Of a stretch of 9,964 nucleotides of DNA, positions 1 to 6,468 are shown in pieces. Both the position numbers and the translations under genes were made by a program. Numbering within the stretch: the stretch's first letter is position 1; each line of letters begins with the position of its first letter. Origin of the DNA: Rhodobacterales bacterium (GTDB lineage Bacteria > Pseudomonadota > Alphaproteobacteria > Rhodobacterales > Rhodobacteraceae); the NCBI GenBank assembly GCA_013298485.1, contig JAAFHS010000048.1, positions 1 to 9,964 on the forward strand. Reading direction: 5' to 3'. The notes beneath the pieces were generated by a model. It did no database searches. It saw nothing but the letters and a program-made list of their open reading frames with translations, and had not been told where the DNA came from.

Positions 1-924
1 GGGCGCTGTTCGACGAATACGGTGCGTCTGGTGGCCGAGACGGGGGCGTTCGACTGGATTTCAGACACCTATGACGACGATCTGCCCTACTGGCTGGAGG
101 CGGGCACGCGGGACCAGCTGGTGATCCCCTATACGCTGGAGGCGAATGACATGCGGTTTGCGACGGCACCGGGGTATATCGAGGGGGAGCAGTTCTTTCA
201 GTATCTGCGCGACACATTCGATGTGCTGTATGCCGAAGGGCAGGCAGGGGCGGCCAAGATGTTTTCGATCGGGTTGCACTGCCGCCTGATCGGGCGTCCG
301 GGCAAGATTGCGGGGCTGCGGCGGTTTCTGGATTATGCGATGGGGCACGCGGGCGTCTGGTTTGCGCGGCGCGGCGACATTGCGGCACATTGGGCGCAGG
401 TGCACCCGCCTACCCGGCGTGAGAGGCCCAGCCGGATGGACAAGGCGGCCTTCGTCGCGCGCTTCGGGTCGATCTTTGAACATTCGCCCTGGATCGCGGA
501 ACGCGCCTGGGCGCTGGAACTGGGTCCGGCACATGACAGTGCGGTGGGCCTGCTGGGTGCACTGGCGCGCGCCTTCCGCAATGCATCACCCGATGCGCGC
601 ATGGGGGTGCTGCGCGCGCATCCCGATCTTGCGGGCAAACTCGCGCTGGCCCGAACCCTGACGCCGGACAGCACCGCCGAACAGGCAAGTGCGGCGCTGG
701 ATGCGCTGACGGACGGGGAACGCGCCGCATTCCAGCGGCTGAACAGCGCCTATATGGCGAAACACGGCTTTCCCTTCATCATCGCCGTGCGTGACCATGA
801 CAAGGCGGGCATCCTTGCCGCCTTCGAAACCCGCCTTGCCCATGACACCGCCACCGAATTTGAAACCGCCTGCGCGCAGGTCGAACGCATCGCGGCCCTG
901 CGCCTGAAGGATATCCTGCCATGA
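1..924 (+). CDS. puuE: Allantoinase PuuE / OHCU decarboxylase UraD fusion, 5'-truncated by window
   Basis: The frame is open from base 1 (GRCSTNT...) and ends at TGA 922-924, so 307 residues of a longer protein are visible; the start lies upstream. Residues 1 to about 135 match the C-terminal half of PuuE, the polysaccharide-deacetylase-type, cofactor-independent allantoinase (allantoin to allantoate), including the DDLPYW segment and the closing AAHWAQ. Residues about 140-307 are an OHCU decarboxylase domain (2-oxo-4-hydroxy-4-carboxy-5-ureidoimidazoline to S-allantoin), with HPDLAGK carrying the catalytic His, a Glu in STAEQA and the FPFIIAVR strand carrying the active-site Arg. The fusion is a known arrangement in Proteobacteria and joins two consecutive cytoplasmic steps of urate breakdown. 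It overlaps allE by ATGA (921-924), implying translational coupling in one operon. The N-terminal half of the allantoinase cannot be judged from here. Confidence 0.93.
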   Translation, partial: GRCSTNTVRLVAETGAFDWISDTYDDDLPYWLEAGTRDQLVIPYTLEANDMRFATAPGYIEGEQFFQYLRDTFDVLYAEGQAGAAKMFSIGLHCRLIGRPGKIAGLRRFLDYAMGHAGVWFARRGDIAAHWAQVHPPTRRERPSRMDKAAFVARFGSIFEHSPWIAERAWALELGPAHDSAVGLLGALARAFRNASPDARMGVLRAHPDLAGKLALARTLTPDSTAEQASAALDALTDGERAAFQRLNSAYMAKHGFPFIIAVRDHDKAGILAAFETRLAHDTATEFETACAQVERIAALRLKDILP

Positions 925-1763
925 CGCCCTATCATTTCCCGAAAGGCGGCCTGCCGCCGCAGACACAGCTGATGACGGGGCGTGCGGTGTTCACGGATGC
1001 CTATTGCGTGATCCCGAAGGGCTGCTTTTCGGATATCGTGACCAGCAATCTGCCGGGCTGGACAGGGACGCGCCTGTGGCTGATCGCGCGGCCGATGAGC
1101 GGGTTTTCGGAAACCTTCAGCCAGTATGTGATGGAGGTGCAACCAGGCGGCGGGTCGGATGCACCGGACGCGGAGGCCGGGGCGGAACATGTGATCTTTG
1201 TCACCGACGGGCTGCTGACGCTGACGATTGATGGCGCGGGGCATGATCTGGATGCGGGCGGCTATGCCTATATCCCGGCGGATGCCCGCTGGACCCTGCT
1301 CGCCGAAGGGGGCACGCCTGCGCGGTTCCACTGGATCCGCAAACTGTATGAACCCGCCCCGGGCGTCGCCGCACCACAGGCTTTCGTGACCAATGAAAAA
1401 CTGATCCCCCCGATTGCAATGCCCGACACGAATGGTGTCTGGGCCACGACGCGGTTTGTCGATCCTGCGGACCTCGCGCATGACTGCCATGTCAACATCG
1501 TGACGTTTCAGCCGGGCGGCGTGATCCCGTTCGAGGAAACCCATGTGATGGAGCACGGGCTTTACGTGCTGCAGGGCCGCGCGGTCTATAAACTCAACCA
1601 GGACTGGGTGGAGGTGGAGGCGGGTGATTTCATGTGGCTGCGCGCCTATTGCCCGCAGGCCTGCTATGCGGCGGGGCCGGGGCCGTTCCGGTATCTTTTG
1701 TACAAGGACGTGAACCGCCATGCGAAATTGCGCGGCCCCGGTGCGTTCGGCCCACCCCGCTGA
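921..1763 (+). CDS. allE: (S)-ureidoglycine aminohydrolase (bicupin)
   Basis: A 280-residue two-cupin protein of the AllE/YlbA (UGHY) family, which hydrolyses (S)-ureidoglycine to (S)-ureidoglycolate and ammonia in the cytoplasm. The N-terminal cupin spans about residues 50-130 and the C-terminal, catalytic cupin about 185-265. The C-terminal cupin shows the Mn-binding set E206, H208, H212 and Q246. Their spacing (2, 4 and 34 residues) is the same as I recall for the plant enzyme (Glu235, His237, His241, Gln275). Length is a little above E. coli AllE (about 261). The start is the ATG inside the ATGA overlap with the preceding fusion gene, so translation is probably coupled. The allantoate amidohydrolase (AllC) that would supply its substrate is not in the window. 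It is followed after 76 bases by allA, the next pathway step. Confidence 0.93.
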   Translation: MTPYHFPKGGLPPQTQLMTGRAVFTDAYCVIPKGCFSDIVTSNLPGWTGTRLWLIARPMSGFSETFSQYVMEVQPGGGSDAPDAEAGAEHVIFVTDGLLTLTIDGAGHDLDAGGYAYIPADARWTLLAEGGTPARFHWIRKLYEPAPGVAAPQAFVTNEKLIPPIAMPDTNGVWATTRFVDPADLAHDCHVNIVTFQPGGVIPFEETHVMEHGLYVLQGRAVYKLNQDWVEVEAGDFMWLRAYCPQACYAAGPGPFRYLLYKDVNRHAKLRGPGAFGPPR

Positions 1764-1797
1764 CATCTTCCTCTGTTCCCAACTATCCCACGGGGGT

Positions 1798-1818
1798 CCG
1801 GGGGTGTGAAACCCCCGG
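1798..1818. repeat. GC-rich hairpin in the allE-allA spacer
   Basis: A perfect 8-bp inverted repeat, CCGGGGGT / ACCCCCGG, with a 5-base loop (GTGAA). It lies between the allE stop and the allA ribosome-binding site and has no T-tract on either side, so it does not look like a classical terminator. A partial direct repeat of the left arm (CGGGGGTCCGGGGGT) starts at 1791. From memory, similar extragenic hairpins are scattered through Rhodobacterales genomes. It could be such a repetitive element, or an mRNA structure that attenuates or stabilises the message between the two genes. Only one copy is visible in this window. Confidence 0.6.
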
Positions 1819-1839
1819 CGCCTGCAAAGAAGGCCAGCG

Positions 1840-2304
1840 ATGCAGATCAAACCCGAACCCCTGACCGCCACCGCGTTCGCGCCGTATGGCGATGTGCTGG
1901 ACGCGACAGGCGATTTCCGCCTGATCAACGCAGGGCTATGCCAGCGCCACCATGACCGCGCCCGCCTTGATTTCGGCGATGGCCGCGCCGGGGTGTCGAT
2001 TTTTTCGGCCCAGCCGCGCGCCCTGCCCTACACATTCGATCTGATCGAGCGTCATCCGGACGGATCGCAGGCCTTTGTACCCATGACGCAGCATCCGTTC
2101 CTTGTGATCGTGGCATCCGACCCGCAGGCCACGCCGCAGGCTTTTATCACCAACGGCACTCAAGGCATCAACCTGCATCGCGGCACATGGCACGGGGTGC
2201 TGACACCGCTGCACGCCCCCGGCCTTTTCGCAGTCATCGACCGTATCGGGCCGGGTCCGAACCTTGAGGAATATCGTTATCCGCAGGCATGGCGCGTGGT
2301 TTAG
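1840..2304 (+). CDS. allA: Ureidoglycolate lyase
   Basis: A 154-residue protein that reads along its whole length as AllA, the cupin-fold ureidoglycolate lyase that splits (S)-ureidoglycolate into glyoxylate and urea (E. coli AllA is about 160 residues). Family features visible: the opening LTATAFAPYGDVL, the central SIFSAQPRALPYTFDLIERHP, FVPM, the INLHRGTWHGVLTPL segment and a final RIGPGPNLEEY. The start ATG is preceded by AGAAGG with good spacing. It is the last gene of the plus-strand ureide block and completes the route from allantoate to glyoxylate together with allE. Its TAG stop (2302-2304) overlaps the TAA of the convergent hydrolase gene in the tetranucleotide TTAG, and no terminator hairpin separates them. 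Confidence 0.95.
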   Translation: MQIKPEPLTATAFAPYGDVLDATGDFRLINAGLCQRHHDRARLDFGDGRAGVSIFSAQPRALPYTFDLIERHPDGSQAFVPMTQHPFLVIVASDPQATPQAFITNGTQGINLHRGTWHGVLTPLHAPGLFAVIDRIGPGPNLEEYRYPQAWRVV

Positions 2305-3449
2305 CTGCCCCGCGCGCGTGTCTCCAGCCGCAGGCTGCGTGCCGTGCCGGGGGCAAAGCCCTGCCAGGCATCGGTCAGGTAGGCGGCCATCGCGGTGTCA
2401 CCCTTCAGATGGAGGCCCAGAAAGGCTGTCACGACATGCTGGGTGATGTTGTTCATCCGGACAGTATCCCAGACCGCATCGGCGTAGTGATCAAACGGCA
2501 TGAAATCCAGATGTGCCGACGGCTCCCATGCCTGCCACGGGGCGGGGATCGGGGCACCTGCGTTGTGGGCGGCATCCTGAAACGTCAGCAGATGCCGCGT
2601 GGTGCCCACAGCCTCGTCAAAAATCAGGCGCATGCCATCCGCATAACCCGACACATCATCGGCAGACCCTGCGATGATCAGCGCTGGCACGCGCAGGCCT
2701 GCCATGCCAGCAGCGTCCCAAGCGCCGCGCTGCCGCCCCCATGCGCCGATGGGAATGATGGCTGCAAGGCGCGGGTCGACCACCGGTGTCAGATGACGGC
2801 GCAGCAGGCCCTGGGGTGGGACGACGTCTTCGGTCATGGCAGCCTCGGCCAGACCCGCGCCGCCGGAAATCAGCGCGCCATAGCCGCCCATGGAATAGCC
2901 GATGATCGCCACGCGGGCGGTATCTGCATGATCCGCCATCGCATCCAGCACAAAGGCGGTGTCGAGGGGGCGGTTGTACAGGGTGGAGCCGAAAGCCGCC
3001 TTGTCGGCATAGGTGCTGTCGGTGTGGTCGATGCTGGCCACGACATAGCCTTTGGAGGCAAGGTTTTCGCCCAGGTGCGACATGAGCATGCGATTGCCGG
3101 GATAGCCGTGCGAGATGATGACAAGGGGAAACGCACCATCCGCCTGCACCGCATCGCGTGCGGCCCGGCCCTGCAGGGTGATGGCCCGGTGCCCGTCGCG
3201 CAGCAGCGTGTGATAGGTCGTGCCGGGTGGCGTGCCGGGCGTCGCCGGATACCACATCTCGACCGGCAGAGGGCGGTCGCAATGGGCGAGGGCCGCCTCT
3301 GTCGTGTTCAGGATGTCGATCCGTCCTGGATCAACCAGATGCAGCGTCCGCACCCCCACGGGACGCGGGCCCCATGCCGCAAGGGCCGGGGCGTCGGGGC
3401 GGATCAGGTCGATCCGGTTGGTGTGCGAGGAAACGGGTGTCTTGTCCAT
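2301..3449 (-). CDS. Alpha/beta hydrolase (dienelactone hydrolase / PAF-acetylhydrolase-like)
   Basis: From the ATG at 3449 this is a 382-residue alpha/beta hydrolase. An in-frame GTG at 3473 would add 8 residues; neither start has a strong ribosome-binding site and I prefer the ATG. Using the shorter numbering, the oxyanion-hole motif HGYPG lies at 114-118 after a hydrophobic strand (LVIIS), the nucleophile elbow GYSMGG at 184-189 with Ser186, the acid is probably Asp264 or Asp265 in AGSADD, and the His is His295 in DAAHNAG. The triad is therefore complete and the enzyme looks active. The overall look (long N-terminal extension, MWYPATPGTPPG before the first core strand) is that of the platelet-activating-factor acetylhydrolase / predicted dienelactone hydrolase group. 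No convincing signal peptide is present, so it is probably cytoplasmic. The substrate is unknown. It is convergent with allA and probably not part of the ureide pathway. Confidence 0.85.
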   Translation of the reverse strand: MDKTPVSSHTNRIDLIRPDAPALAAWGPRPVGVRTLHLVDPGRIDILNTTEAALAHCDRPLPVEMWYPATPGTPPGTTYHTLLRDGHRAITLQGRAARDAVQADGAFPLVIISHGYPGNRMLMSHLGENLASKGYVVASIDHTDSTYADKAAFGSTLYNRPLDTAFVLDAMADHADTARVAIIGYSMGGYGALISGGAGLAEAAMTEDVVPPQGLLRRHLTPVVDPRLAAIIPIGAWGRQRGAWDAAGMAGLRVPALIIAGSADDVSGYADGMRLIFDEAVGTTRHLLTFQDAAHNAGAPIPAPWQAWEPSAHLDFMPFDHYADAVWDTVRMNNITQHVVTAFLGLHLKGDTAMAAYLTDAWQGFAPGTARSLRLETRARGS

Positions 3450-3611
3450 GGCGGCAGACTTGCCAGCTTGCACGGCAAGGTCCAGTCAATTCCGCGCGTG
3501 CGGGGATTGTCGCGCAGCCACCCGGACATTGTTGCATGGGGATACGCATCATTTGCTTGACCAGAACAGCGCAACGCGCGACGCTTTGGTATATGTGATG
3601 CGCAGGACAGC

Positions 3612-4547
3612 ATGATGATGCCATTTTTCAGACGCAGCCGCAGGGCGATTGCCGCGGTTTTCTTTGCCTTTTCAGCGCTGATATCGGCCTGCACGGCCCA
3701 TGCCCAGGCGGATCAGGCGGAGCCGTTGTCGTTTAGCGGGCCGCTCAGCATGGCGCGGGGAAGCATCAGCGCGGACAACCCCAACAGCTTTTATGTCTCA
3801 AAAACCGATGCCTGCACGATTGCCAAGGTGGATTGGGGCTGGGCGAGCTGCGATGGCATGGACACGCTGACATTCTTTCTGGTGCCGGGTGCGGACGTCG
3901 TCCTGTTCGAGCAGCCGAATTCCGACGGCTATGTCACAATGGACGACTGGCAATCATCGGACAAGGACGAGGCGATCCGGACGATCGAGACGGACCTTGC
4001 CGCGGGGCTGAGGGCGCAGGGCGAACAGCTTGGCGTGCCGGTCGCGTTCAAGGGATGGCTGGTGTACCCCACGCTCGATACCGCGAAGAACGTGCTGTAC
4101 TATGCGACTGAATCCACCTGGGACGGCGAGACCAACATCAATATCAAGGCCAGCGTGTTTGATCGCCAGGGCTATGTCGCCTTTACGATTGTCACCATCA
4201 GCAACAACCCGACCGAGGCCGAGATCCGCGGCATGGTGGATGCCACGCTTGCGCATTATCAATCACAGCCGGGCCAGGATTATGGCAGCTACGTTGCCGG
4301 TGACGCGGTATCGGCGACAGGTGCGCTGGGGGTTCTGGCAGCCCTTGTCGGGGTCAAGTTCGGGAAAGCCGCACTTGGCGGGCTGATCGCGGTGATCCTG
4401 CTGTTCATGAAAAAGGGCGCGGTCGTACTGGTCCTGCCGCTGATCTGGGCCAAGAACAAATTCTTCGGAAAGAAACCGCCTGCGGCGGCGGTGCAGGATG
4501 CCAGGTCGGCAAACAGCGCAGAAGGTGATGATCCGCCCCGTAGCTGA
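3612..4547 (+). CDS. DUF2167-like exported membrane-anchored protein
   Basis: A 311-residue protein of unknown function. An Arg-rich N-terminus (FFRRSRR) and hydrophobic stretch (residues 12-26) form a signal sequence. ISAC at 24-27 fits a lipobox with Cys27, while AHAQA just after it would suit signal peptidase I, so lipoprotein versus secreted is unresolved. The body (about 40-230) resembles DUF2167: a GYVTMDDW segment at 106-113, then KGWLVYPTLDTAKNVLYYA and an NINIKASVFDRQGYVAF strand run. Residues about 232-282 hold hydrophobic helices with a basic end (KNKFFGKK), a membrane anchor; the tail is Pro/Ala-rich and acidic. Three ATGs in a row (3612, 3615, 3618) follow AGGA at 3604; the second or third is better spaced. 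It stands alone between opposite-strand genes, and its role cannot be inferred from neighbours. Confidence 0.7.
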   Translation: MMMPFFRRSRRAIAAVFFAFSALISACTAHAQADQAEPLSFSGPLSMARGSISADNPNSFYVSKTDACTIAKVDWGWASCDGMDTLTFFLVPGADVVLFEQPNSDGYVTMDDWQSSDKDEAIRTIETDLAAGLRAQGEQLGVPVAFKGWLVYPTLDTAKNVLYYATESTWDGETNINIKASVFDRQGYVAFTIVTISNNPTEAEIRGMVDATLAHYQSQPGQDYGSYVAGDAVSATGALGVLAALVGVKFGKAALGGLIAVILLFMKKGAVVLVLPLIWAKNKFFGKKPPAAAVQDARSANSAEGDDPPRS

Positions 4548-4577
4548 CCATGCAAGATGGCAACGGGCGGCAGCGTC

Positions 4578-4587
4578 GGGGGGGGGG
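4578..4587. repeat. Run of ten G
   Basis: An uninterrupted G10 tract in the 75-base gap between the convergent ends of the DUF2167-like gene and the NikL-like gene. It lies outside both coding regions as called. Flanking GGGCGG (4565-4570) and CCGCCC (4595-4600) could pair around it, but the loop is 24 bases and no T-tract follows, so I do not call a terminator. Such runs are prone to length slippage and sequencing error. Confidence 0.8.
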
Positions 4588-4622
4588 ATGCTTACCGCCC
4601 AGAGACACACAGCGCAAACAGG

Positions 4623-5081
4623 TCAGCTTTGGGCGGCCTTGCGACTGCGCAGACCCCAAAGCTGCACCGCCAGCACCACCGTGGTCATCATCAGGATCAG
4701 GGCCAGAACCCCCATCGCCTGACCCAGCGTTTCGCGTACCGCGACGACGCGCTGTTCCGAACCTGCACTGAAGCGCGCGGTCAGGCTGTGGCCCTCACCA
4801 TCGACAACTGCCGCCGTCCATTCGCCATCGCCCGCACCCGCAGGCATTGCCACTGCGAATTTGCCCGCGCGGTCGGCACGGCCCTTCTGATAGACCTGCC
4901 CGTTAGGGGCAGTGACCGTCACCTCGGCAAAGGCAATCGGATCGCCGCCACCGTAGGTGAACTGCAACACCACCGCCTGATCTTCGGGATTGACAGACCA
5001 GCCGACAGAATGGGCCTGCGCGGTTGGGGCAGCACATGCCACCCCAACCCCGAACACGGTGGCCAGAAGGGCCGCCCTCAT
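4623..5081 (-). CDS. NikL/CbiL-like periplasmic membrane-anchored protein (putative Ni/Co uptake accessory)
   Basis: A 152-residue protein with a signal peptide (residues 1-23, ending AQA). The predicted mature form begins with His24 (HSVGW). Residues about 24-108 form a small beta-rich domain of the carboxypeptidase-regulatory type (VTAPNGQVYQKGRADRAGKFAV then GEWTAAVVDGEGH), as in NikL/CbiL proteins that accompany CbiMNQO/NikMNQO energy-coupling transporters for nickel or cobalt. A single C-terminal membrane helix (about 122-144) with a short basic tail anchors it, leaving the domain in the periplasm. Its ATG overlaps the stop of the upstream DUF4198 gene by ATGA (5078-5081), so the two are almost certainly co-translated. 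No transporter core (NikM, NikQ or NikO) is in the window. The metal role is inferred from family resemblance and pairing, not shown by the sequence. Confidence 0.72.
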   Translation of the reverse strand: MRAALLATVFGVGVACAAPTAQAHSVGWSVNPEDQAVVLQFTYGGGDPIAFAEVTVTAPNGQVYQKGRADRAGKFAVAMPAGAGDGEWTAAVVDGEGHSLTARFSAGSEQRVVAVRETLGQAMGVLALILMMTTVVLAVQLWGLRSRKAAQS

Positions 5082-5830
5082 TTCACATCGAACGACAGGA
5101 TGGCGCGCAGGACATGCGTGTCGACATTGGCATCCGGATCATCGGCCTCATGGGCCACGCGCACATACCAGTAGCCCGGCTCCCACACCTTGACCGTGGC
5201 CACGCCCACATCGGTTTCCGATGTCTCGGTCGCATAGGCAAAGGTCATCGGCGTGTCGCTGAAGCCCGCGAATGTGGCCTGCACTTCGGCAGCAATCGGT
5301 TCGCCGTTATACAGAACCTGCACTTTGAATTCGTCGCCCGCCTTCAGATCAGCCGGGTTCGACAGCGGCACGATTTCCAAGGGATGCCCCAAAGGTGCCA
5401 TCGCAAAGGCCGCGTCCGACCCGTTGATCAACGCTTTTGAATACTTCTCATACCGGTTGGTGAAGATCGCATCGGGGTTTTCGACACGCGTGCCGGGTTT
5501 GTATCCATCGGGCGTATTGGAATAGATCAGGCCCAACCGGTGCACGACTGCATAAGCCCCGCCCGCTGGTGCCGCCGTCTGCACTTGCAGGCTCAACTCA
5601 CCCGCTTGCGTGATCGGCAGGGTCTCAGAGCCAGCTGGGGTCACCAGCATCGCCTCCATCGTCGTGGCATCCTCCAGCTCTTCCGGCGCGACAAAGCGGT
5701 GGGTGGATTCGATGGTGACAGTCAAGTTGCCGTCGGCAACGCTTGGTACCAGCAGAATTTCATGCGCGGAGCCTGCGCCAGCGCCAAAAAAAGAAACGGT
5801 AGCAAAAAGAAAAGCGAGTTTGCGTGTCAT
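5078..5830 (-). CDS. DUF4198 family periplasmic protein (putative metal-uptake accessory)
   Basis: A 250-residue secreted protein. The signal peptide is about residues 1-22 (ending GSA), and the mature protein is predicted to begin HEILLVPS, the usual start of DUF4198 proteins (Ala-His-Asp/Glu followed by a hydrophobic strand). The rest is predicted beta-rich: residues about 23-90 form a first Ig-like unit, and about 150-250 a second one with the family-typical DEFKVQVLYNGEPIAAEVQATFAGF and EPGYWYVRVAHE. DUF4198 proteins are often found beside nickel or cobalt uptake genes (NikK-like) or TonB-dependent receptors; the biochemical role is not established. It is the first gene of a two-gene operon with the NikL-like gene. 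Its 5' region (5831-5930) has only a weak ribosome-binding site (AGGG) and no convincing promoter or metal-regulator box. Confidence 0.82.
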   Translation of the reverse strand: MTRKLAFLFATVSFFGAGAGSAHEILLVPSVADGNLTVTIESTHRFVAPEELEDATTMEAMLVTPAGSETLPITQAGELSLQVQTAAPAGGAYAVVHRLGLIYSNTPDGYKPGTRVENPDAIFTNRYEKYSKALINGSDAAFAMAPLGHPLEIVPLSNPADLKAGDEFKVQVLYNGEPIAAEVQATFAGFSDTPMTFAYATETSETDVGVATVKVWEPGYWYVRVAHEADDPDANVDTHVLRAILSFDVK

Positions 5831-5950
5831 GTGATGCCCTGATGATGGATGTTATCGACCTCGGCTTGAGGTGATGACGTTACGCGAGGACAGGCACAGG
5901 AGTTTCACCAAACGGTCAAAAATTGAATCATGATGGCGGATGAACATGGT

Positions 5951-5993
5951 GGTAAAAATACAAAACGGGGGCGGCCAAAGGCCACCCCCGTTT
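5951..5993 (-). terminator. Rho-independent terminator of cspA
   Basis: Directly downstream of cspA. Bases 5963-5976 (AAACGGGGGCGGCC) pair with 5980-5993 (GGCCACCCCCGTTT) around an AAA loop, with a single C-A mismatch. Read on the minus strand, the stem is followed by TTTTGTATTTTT, a good U-tract. The stop of cspA (6017-6019) is 23 bases before the stem. In the plus direction the stem is followed only by TTTCAAATCT, so it works mainly for cspA; it also insulates the DUF4198 operon from cspA read-through. Confidence 0.88.
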
Positions 5994-6016
5994 CAAATCT
6001 CATAGACCCGAAAGGA

Positions 6017-6223
6017 CTATGCGAGGGCGAGGTTGATCGCCGACTCGCGGCCATCACGGCCTGCTTCGATGTCGAAGGTCACTGCCTGACCGTCATCGAG
6101 CTGGCGGATGCCTGCGCGTTCCATTGCCGAGATGTGCACGAACACATCCTTGCCGCCATTGGCGGGTGCAATGAAGCCGAAGCCTTTTGTCGAGTTAAAC
6201 CACTTCACGGTGCCGTTGGCCAT
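6017..6223 (-). CDS. cspA: Cold shock domain protein (CspA family)
   Basis: A 68-residue single cold-shock domain that binds single-stranded RNA/DNA and acts as an RNA chaperone in the cytoplasm. RNP1 is KGFGFI at 13-18 and RNP2 is VFVHI at 27-31, preceded by the invariant GTVKWFN at 4-10; length is typical. The start ATG (6223) has a strong AGGAGA ribosome-binding site 7 bases upstream. It is monocistronic, with its own intrinsic terminator. Alphaproteobacteria usually carry several such paralogues, and whether this one is cold-induced cannot be told from the sequence. Confidence 0.97.
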   Translation of the reverse strand: MANGTVKWFNSTKGFGFIAPANGGKDVFVHISAMERAGIRQLDDGQAVTFDIEAGRDGRESAINLALA

Positions 6224-6468
6224 CGTGAGATCTCCTGTCTTGGTGCCACCCGCAGCATGCGATGGCTTGGCTCAGTCACGTCAAGATCGCTTACTGATGC
6301 CGCAAGGGAACAGAAGGTCGCATTTAGTGCTTTCGCCCGTCGCATATGGGCCAGTTGAGGGATTCGCACAAGGGCACGGGGGAAAGAAATCCCCGAATGG
6401 GCCAAATGCCGCCCGTCTGCTGCCGCAAAACGCTGGAATTGCCCGGCGCGCTGGCTATGCTGCGCCCT
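6224..6468. promoter_or_regulatory. Divergent spacer between cspA and the BciB-like gene
   Basis: A 245-base region holding the leader and promoter of cspA (minus) and presumably the promoter of the BciB-like gene (plus). On the minus strand a TTGACG hexamer (6284-6279) could be a -35 for cspA, but no good -10 follows at normal spacing. Bases 6362-6398 can fold with ATTCG/CGAAT outer and GGGG/CCCC inner arms, though the two arm pairs share a base and are not cleanly nested. No RNA gene is recognised. An in-frame ATG at 6346 would extend the plus-strand gene into this region. Confidence 0.35.

Noticed and set aside
2289..3560. 423-residue plus-strand open frame opposite the hydrolase
   Set aside because: No domain resemblance and biased composition; the minus strand carries a complete catalytic triad.
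4565..4600. GGGCGG/CCGCCC hairpin as a terminator for the convergent pair
   Set aside because: A loop of 24 bases containing G10 and no T-tract on either strand.
4557..5174. 205-residue plus-strand open frame across the NikL-like gene
   Set aside because: Antisense to a gene with signal peptide, domain and membrane helix, and runs through the G10 tract; looks like a shadow.
5848..5860. GATGTTAT half-site resembling a Zur box upstream of DUF4198
   Set aside because: Only one half matches; the other arm (CGACCTCGG) shows no symmetry, so it does not support Zur control of that operon.
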